In this document: positions 60,456-64,000 of the stretch, in pieces
Layout of the letters: every line of letters starts with the position of its first letter
How positions within the stretch are numbered: the stretch's first letter is position 1
Assembly (NCBI RefSeq): GCF_000378205.1
Contig: NZ_KB899406.1
Span: 1 to 64,000 of the forward strand
Direction of reading: 5' to 3'
DNA from: Sediminispirochaeta bajacaliforniensis DSM 16054
GTDB taxonomy: Bacteria > Spirochaetota > Spirochaetia > DSM-16054 > Sediminispirochaetaceae
Length of the DNA stretch: 64,000 bases
Translations under genes and position numbers: made by a program
Notes under the pieces: model-generated
What the model was told of the DNA's origin: nothing
Database searches by the model: none
What the model saw: the letters and a program-made list of their open reading frames with translations, nothing else

Positions 60456-61298
60456 TCAGGTTCTACGCTTTGCAATGGCCTGCCGCATCGCTTCGAGATG
60501 CGTAACACCTGCCTCATCAAAGCGCTTCATGATCTCAACATAGAGTGCATCGATGACCACCAAATGGGCGATACGCGCGGAAAAGGCCTCGGATACGAAG
60601 GAGGTCGATGCGATTTGTACCGAAAGGGATATCTGTCCCGCGCGGGCAAGGGGCGACCGGGGATTGCTGGTAAGCATGATTGTTCTGCAACCCGAATGCT
60701 TGAGCTCTTCGACGATGGCGAGGGTATCCATGTTTTCCCCGGTGTGGGAGATGATAAGTGCGGCACAACGCTCACAGGACTGAGAGGCGAGCATCAGCTG
60801 CATGTGGTAATCCTCCGCCATAGCGCAATCAAGACCTGTCCTGATGAACTTATGGAACGCATCCCGTGCCACGATATTGGAACCGCCGGTACCGAAAAGG
60901 TACAACCGTTCGGATGATGTGATCAGGTCCGCAGCCTCGGTCATCGCCTTACGATCGAGGGTGTTTCTGGAAAGCTCCAGGGTCGAGATGGCGCTGTTGA
61001 ACACGACCTCGACATCGTCGTCGTTTTCGTTGATCTGCGTTTCGAAAAGGCGGGAAGCCGGAACTACCGTCTCGGTTGCAAGGGCGATCCGAAAACGCTG
61101 ATAACCGGGATAGCCCAGCTTCTTTACAAAACGTACCAGCGTGGATTCCGATATCCCCACGCTCTCCGCAAGCTCTTCGATGCTGGGATGAACCGCCTCA
61201 CGAGGGTTGGCAAGGATATAATCCGCAATGAGCCGCTCCTTTTCGCTGAACTCCTTGTATTTCGACTTAATAAGATAGATGCAGCTTATCTCAAGCAT
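60456..61298 (-). CDS. RpiR-family transcriptional regulator
   Basis: A 280-residue regulator with an N-terminal RpiR helix-turn-helix (VGISESTLVRFVKKLGYPGY near residue 45) and a C-terminal SIS sugar-phosphate-binding domain (LYLFGTGGSNIVARDAFHK, ALIISHTGENMDT). It is the first gene of the minus-strand unit and divergent from the ABC operon at 61453. It likely controls both in response to a phosphorylated intermediate. Two phased direct repeats at 61333 and 61354 are candidate binding sites. Confidence 0.93.
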   Translation of the reverse strand: MLEISCIYLIKSKYKEFSEKERLIADYILANPREAVHPSIEELAESVGISESTLVRFVKKLGYPGYQRFRIALATETVVPASRLFETQINENDDDVEVVFNSAISTLELSRNTLDRKAMTEAADLITSSERLYLFGTGGSNIVARDAFHKFIRTGLDCAMAEDYHMQLMLASQSCERCAALIISHTGENMDTLAIVEELKHSGCRTIMLTSNPRSPLARAGQISLSVQIASTSFVSEAFSARIAHLVVIDALYVEIMKRFDEAGVTHLEAMRQAIAKRRT

Positions 61299-61332
61299 GG
61301 AAGGCTCCTTGTGATTTCCTGGATATTATAAT

Positions 61333-61367
61333 ATGAAAAAAATAATCATGCAAATGAAAAAAATATT
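61333..61367. promoter_or_regulatory. Phased direct repeats in the RpiR/ABC divergent region
   Basis: ATGAAAAAAATA occurs at 61333 and 61354, 21 bases (two helical turns) apart, between the divergent RpiR and binding-protein genes. This is a plausible regulator-binding tandem. Confidence 0.45.
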
Positions 61368-61377
61368 TATTTATCTT

Positions 61378-61406
61378 TTGACTTTCAAAAAAAGGGGGGG
61401 GATAAT
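61378..61406 (+). promoter_or_regulatory. Promoter with homopolymeric spacer (A7-G8)
   Basis: TTGACT (61378-61383) and GATAAT (61401-61406) are 17 bases apart. The spacer is TTC, A7 and G7, with one more G beginning the -10 hexamer. A change of one or two residues in the tract would alter promoter spacing. Confidence 0.65.
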
Positions 61407-61452
61407 GTGATAAAGCGGTGTTCTGCCGTATTTTGAAAAAAGGAGAGAAAGT

Positions 61453-62730
61453 ATGAAAAGGGTTTTGGTTCTAGTAGTGATGGTAGGCCTGTGTCTGCCT
61501 CTCTTTGCCGGAGGCCAGTCTGAGGGGACTGCGTCGGAAAAGCCCCAGGAAATTCGTGTACTTCTTGCAAATCATCCTTACGGCGAATTATTGAAACAGG
61601 TGATTCCTGAATTTGAAAAAGAAACAGGTATTAAGGTAAATGTAGAGAGCCTTCAAGAGAGCCAACTGACGCAAAAACTCACCACGGAATTTGCAACAAA
61701 CTCCTCTACCGTGGATGTGTTTATGACACGACCGCTCCAGGAGGGCTTGCTTTTTATTAAGAACGGTTGGTATGAGCCCCTTGATACCTACGATTTTTCT
61801 GATTATCCCTCGAATTCCGTGGATATCGGACGAAAGAATGGTCATGTATACATCATCCCCCTGGTTACCGAATGGCAGGTGATGTATTACCGCAAGGACC
61901 TCTTTAAGGCCGCCGGCATCGAAGTCCCGACCAATTTTACCGAACTTGAGGCCGCAGCAAAGGCCCTGACCACCAACGAGGTTGCCGGAATCGGTTCACG
62001 AGGAAAGGGTGGGTCTGCGGTTACCCAGCTTTCGAGCTATCTCTACAACTTCGGTGGGCTCTACCTTGATAATAACGTGGCGGTCTTCGATACACCCGAG
62101 GCGATCGAGGCCTTCCGCTATTACGGCAGGCTTTTGGGAACATACGGACCTCAGGGGGTAACCTCGATGTCCTGGGAGAATCTGATGCCGGTGTTCCAGG
62201 CCGGAAAGCTTGCGATGTGGACCGATGCATCGGTTTTTTACGGTCAGGTTGTCGACCCCACGAAGACGCAGGTTCCTGCCGAAGATGTCGGTATAGCGAA
62301 ACTCCCCGCAGGACCGCGCGGCGACAGTCCCTTTATCGTGGTTTCCTGGGGAATGAGCATTTCGAGCAAGACAAAAAACCCCGAAGCAGCGATGAAATTC
62401 CTCGATTGGGCCACCAGCAAGGAGCTTGCCATCAAAGGTATGCTTTCCAACATCACCATGGCCCGCAATTCCGCCTGGCAGGACAGCGAGGTCAGGGAAA
62501 AGATGAACCCCGGTTTGATCGAAACCCAGGCCCATGCGGCGCAGAATGGTTATCCCTTCGATCGTCCCTTCATGAGTTCCGTCGGGAAGGCCAGGGATCT
62601 CATCGGTGAGGTTATCATCGAATCTATCGATACAAAGGGAACATCACCCAGGCTCGAGGCCCTGGCTGCGGAAAAGACCGAGGCTGTTAACGAGTTGCTG
62701 AAAGCCGACGGAGAATACGGCGGAAATTAG
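61453..62730 (+). CDS. Sugar ABC transporter substrate-binding protein
   Basis: A 425-residue family-1 solute-binding protein. The signal peptide ends CLPLFAGGQSEG; the Cys lies before the Leu-Pro stretch and does not form a lipobox at the cleavage site. Body marks include VDVFMTRPLQEGLLF and VTEWQVMYYRKDLFKAAGIE. AAAGGAGAG precedes the ATG. It heads an operon with two permeases and diverges from the RpiR unit; the ligand may be a sugar acid, polyol or oligouronide, inferred from the KDG-kinase-like gene. Confidence 0.92.
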   Translation: MKRVLVLVVMVGLCLPLFAGGQSEGTASEKPQEIRVLLANHPYGELLKQVIPEFEKETGIKVNVESLQESQLTQKLTTEFATNSSTVDVFMTRPLQEGLLFIKNGWYEPLDTYDFSDYPSNSVDIGRKNGHVYIIPLVTEWQVMYYRKDLFKAAGIEVPTNFTELEAAAKALTTNEVAGIGSRGKGGSAVTQLSSYLYNFGGLYLDNNVAVFDTPEAIEAFRYYGRLLGTYGPQGVTSMSWENLMPVFQAGKLAMWTDASVFYGQVVDPTKTQVPAEDVGIAKLPAGPRGDSPFIVVSWGMSISSKTKNPEAAMKFLDWATSKELAIKGMLSNITMARNSAWQDSEVREKMNPGLIETQAHAAQNGYPFDRPFMSSVGKARDLIGEVIIESIDTKGTSPRLEALAAEKTEAVNELLKADGEYGGN

Positions 62731-62750
62731 GCCTTGCGTATCAAGTATCC

Positions 62751-62786
62751 CGGGGACAATATGTAATCATGTTGTCCCCGCTTTCC
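62751..62786 (+). terminator. Intercistronic hairpin after the last binding-protein gene
   Basis: GGGGACAA (62752-62759) pairs with TTGTCCCC (62772-62779), followed by a T/C-rich run, between binding-protein and permease genes. Confidence 0.65.
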
Positions 62787-62817
62787 TTTTGTCACATACT
62801 TGAAAGGAGTTGTTGCA

Positions 62818-63696
62818 ATGATCAAAAGCGGTTTTTTCGAGCGTAACCTCAGATATATATTCCCCCTCCCCGCGCTTTTCTTTGTTCTGCTGCTTATGGT
62901 CTTCCCCGTGGCCTATACCCTCGTCATCAGTTTTACCGATTGGGCCCTTACCTCGGGCAGGCCCATGAAGTTCGTCGGTTTTTCCAGCTATCTCGGGGTC
63001 CTCAAGGAACCGCGTTTTATCGATGCCTTCGGCCGTACCTTCTCCTTTACCATCGGTGCCGTCGTTCTCGAAGCCGTTATTGGGACCGTACTGGCGCTTG
63101 TTCTCAATCGCGAATTTGTGGGGAAAAATGGGATTAAATTCATCCTGCTGCTGCCGCTGGTCTCCACCCCTGTGGCCATCGGTATTGTCTGGAACCTTTT
63201 CTATGATCCTACCATCGGATTTCTCAACTATTGTCTGAGTATACTCGGACTACCCCAGAGCGGGTGGGTAACCGACGCATCAACGGTTCTTCCCTCGCTG
63301 ATCATGGTCGATGTATGGCAGTGGACACCGATGATTGCCCTCATCGTCCTTGCCGGACTTGCAGGACTATCGTCGGAGCCCTATGAATCGGCGAGGGTCG
63401 ACGGCGCGAATTCCACCCAGATTTTCTGTTTCATTACCCTTCCGATGATCATGCCGACGATCCTGACGGCTGTTATCCTACGGGCCATCGATGCGTTGAA
63501 AACCTTCGATATCATCTATGCAATGACCGGGGGAGGTCCCGGCTATGCTTCCGAGACCATCAACATCATGGCATACAAATACAGCTTCGAGTATTTCGAC
63601 CTCGGCTCGGCATCGGCCATGCTTGTCTTCCTTTTTGTTTTGGTTCTTGCGGCAAGCCTCGGCGTGATGCGGCTTCGAAAACGATTCGAGGCATAG
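62818..63696 (+). CDS. Sugar ABC transporter permease (MalF/UgpA-like)
   Basis: A 292-residue six-helix permease. The EAA loop is EPYESARVDGANSTQIFCF near residue 200, and the end SLGVMRLRKRFEA is usual for the family. ATG 62818 has AAAGGAG upstream; an in-frame TTG at 62800 lacks one. It forms the channel with the partial permease nine bases downstream. Confidence 0.92.
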   Translation: MIKSGFFERNLRYIFPLPALFFVLLLMVFPVAYTLVISFTDWALTSGRPMKFVGFSSYLGVLKEPRFIDAFGRTFSFTIGAVVLEAVIGTVLALVLNREFVGKNGIKFILLLPLVSTPVAIGIVWNLFYDPTIGFLNYCLSILGLPQSGWVTDASTVLPSLIMVDVWQWTPMIALIVLAGLAGLSSEPYESARVDGANSTQIFCFITLPMIMPTILTAVILRAIDALKTFDIIYAMTGGGPGYASETINIMAYKYSFEYFDLGSASAMLVFLFVLVLAASLGVMRLRKRFEA

Positions 63697-63705
63697 GGGG
63701 TAGCC

Positions 63706-64000
63706 ATGAAACAGTCACCGGTTTTTCGTATCTTTTTTCCCATTCTTCTGGTGCTCATTATCGTACCGACCCTCTTCCCATTCCTCTGGATGCTCCTCTC
63801 TTCGATCAAGAGTCAGGTTGATATCATCTCCTGGCCGCCGAAATTTGTTTTTGATCCGACCATGATCAATTTCTACAAGGTCTTTAGGGAACAGGATTTC
63901 CTGAAGTACCTCATCAATTCAAGCATCGTCGGAGTCTCATCGGTTGCCCTTTCTCTTTTGATGGGGCTTCCTGCCGCCTATTCGATTGCACGGTTCGGAC
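63706..64000 (+). CDS. Sugar ABC transporter permease (MalG-like), cut by window end
   Basis: An open frame from ATG 63706 (after AGGGGG) runs to the last base without a stop. The first 98 residues show a membrane segment (IFFPILLVLIIVPTLFPFLW), the MalG-type SSIKSQVDIISWPP periplasmic entry, and the start of the permease core with LINSSIVGVSSVALSLLMG. The EAA loop is outside the window. It is the partner of the permease at 62818. Confidence 0.88.
   Translation, partial: MKQSPVFRIFFPILLVLIIVPTLFPFLWMLLSSIKSQVDIISWPPKFVFDPTMINFYKVFREQDFLKYLINSSIVGVSSVALSLLMGLPAAYSIARFG

Noticed and set aside
1-64000. tRNA, rRNA or CRISPR arrays
   Set aside because: No cloverleaf-like, ribosomal or regularly spaced repeat sequence was found on reading through the window.

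Overview
The window looks like chromosomal DNA from a free-living, sugar-fermenting spirochaete of the Spirochaeta/Sediminispirochaeta kind. This is inferred from protein character, not from a database match. The signs are many sugar-binding proteins starting with an 'AGGxxE'-like mature end, a spirochaete-style zinc-ribbon transposase end, a Rex redox repressor, and no respiratory-chain genes except periplasmic-type flavin reductases. The gene content is that of an opportunist: at least five carbohydrate ABC import operons, each with its own catabolic enzymes and regulator. No rRNA, tRNA or CRISPR array is visible.

Left part (1-16.2 kb). A partial transposase-like zinc-ribbon gene leaves through the left edge. 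Next come a disaccharide-type ABC operon (binding protein plus two permeases, 404-3753), an inositol-monophosphatase-family gene, an orphan NarL-type response regulator, Rex (apparently with an ATT start codon), a 2-hydroxyacid dehydrogenase, and a uracil permease behind a leader-peptide attenuator. A xylulokinase-like gene, a hypothetical gene plus sensor kinase pair, and a large glycoside phosphorylase fused to beta-phosphoglucomutase (13208-16186) follow. The same 16-bp operator precedes both the first ABC operon and the phosphorylase, so uptake and phosphorolysis of one disaccharide are probably co-controlled.

16.4-23.2 kb holds a divergent locus. A PTP-like phosphatase and a metallophosphoesterase lie on one side. 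On the other lie a sugar ABC importer, a PhnP-like phosphodiesterase and a LacI regulator. One operator overlaps the promoter of the phosphatase side and a second lies in the leader of the ABC side, 177 bp away. I read this as an import-then-dephosphorylate system for a phosphorylated or phosphodiester sugar; it is the best candidate for an undescribed system here.

23.3-40 kb: a SWIM/SNF2 helicase, then a large sugar cluster. The cluster has a ROK kinase, SIS isomerase, FSA-type aldolase/transaldolase, hybrid GntR/periplasmic-binding regulator, DeoC, a C_GCAxxG_C_C cysteine protein, a ribose/xylose-type ABC importer, an N-acylglucosamine-2-epimerase-like enzyme and a GntR/UTRA regulator. After it come a relic of an ABC ATPase 3' end and a LacI regulator with two sugar-binding domains.

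40-51.5 kb: a minus-strand GH32 plus ribose-type ABC operon that shares TTT(A/G)CGTAAA operators with the double-domain LacI gene. Next are a BtrH_N-like gene remnant, a FecBCD-type ABC operon containing a MoeA-like gene (possible molybdate/tungstate import), and an XRE/IrrE-type regulator next to a broken MazF-type toxin.

51.6-64 kb: a lipoprotein FMN/FAD reductase, a citrate/dicarboxylate-type two-component system with a second FAD reductase in overlapping genes, and finally a divergent sugar-acid-type locus. That locus has a Gfo/Idh oxidoreductase, zinc dehydrogenase, KDG-kinase-like PfkB and RpiR regulator on the minus strand, and a binding protein plus two permeases on the plus strand, the last cut by the window end. 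Its ABC promoter carries an A7-G8 tract in the -35/-10 spacer that could make it phase-variable.
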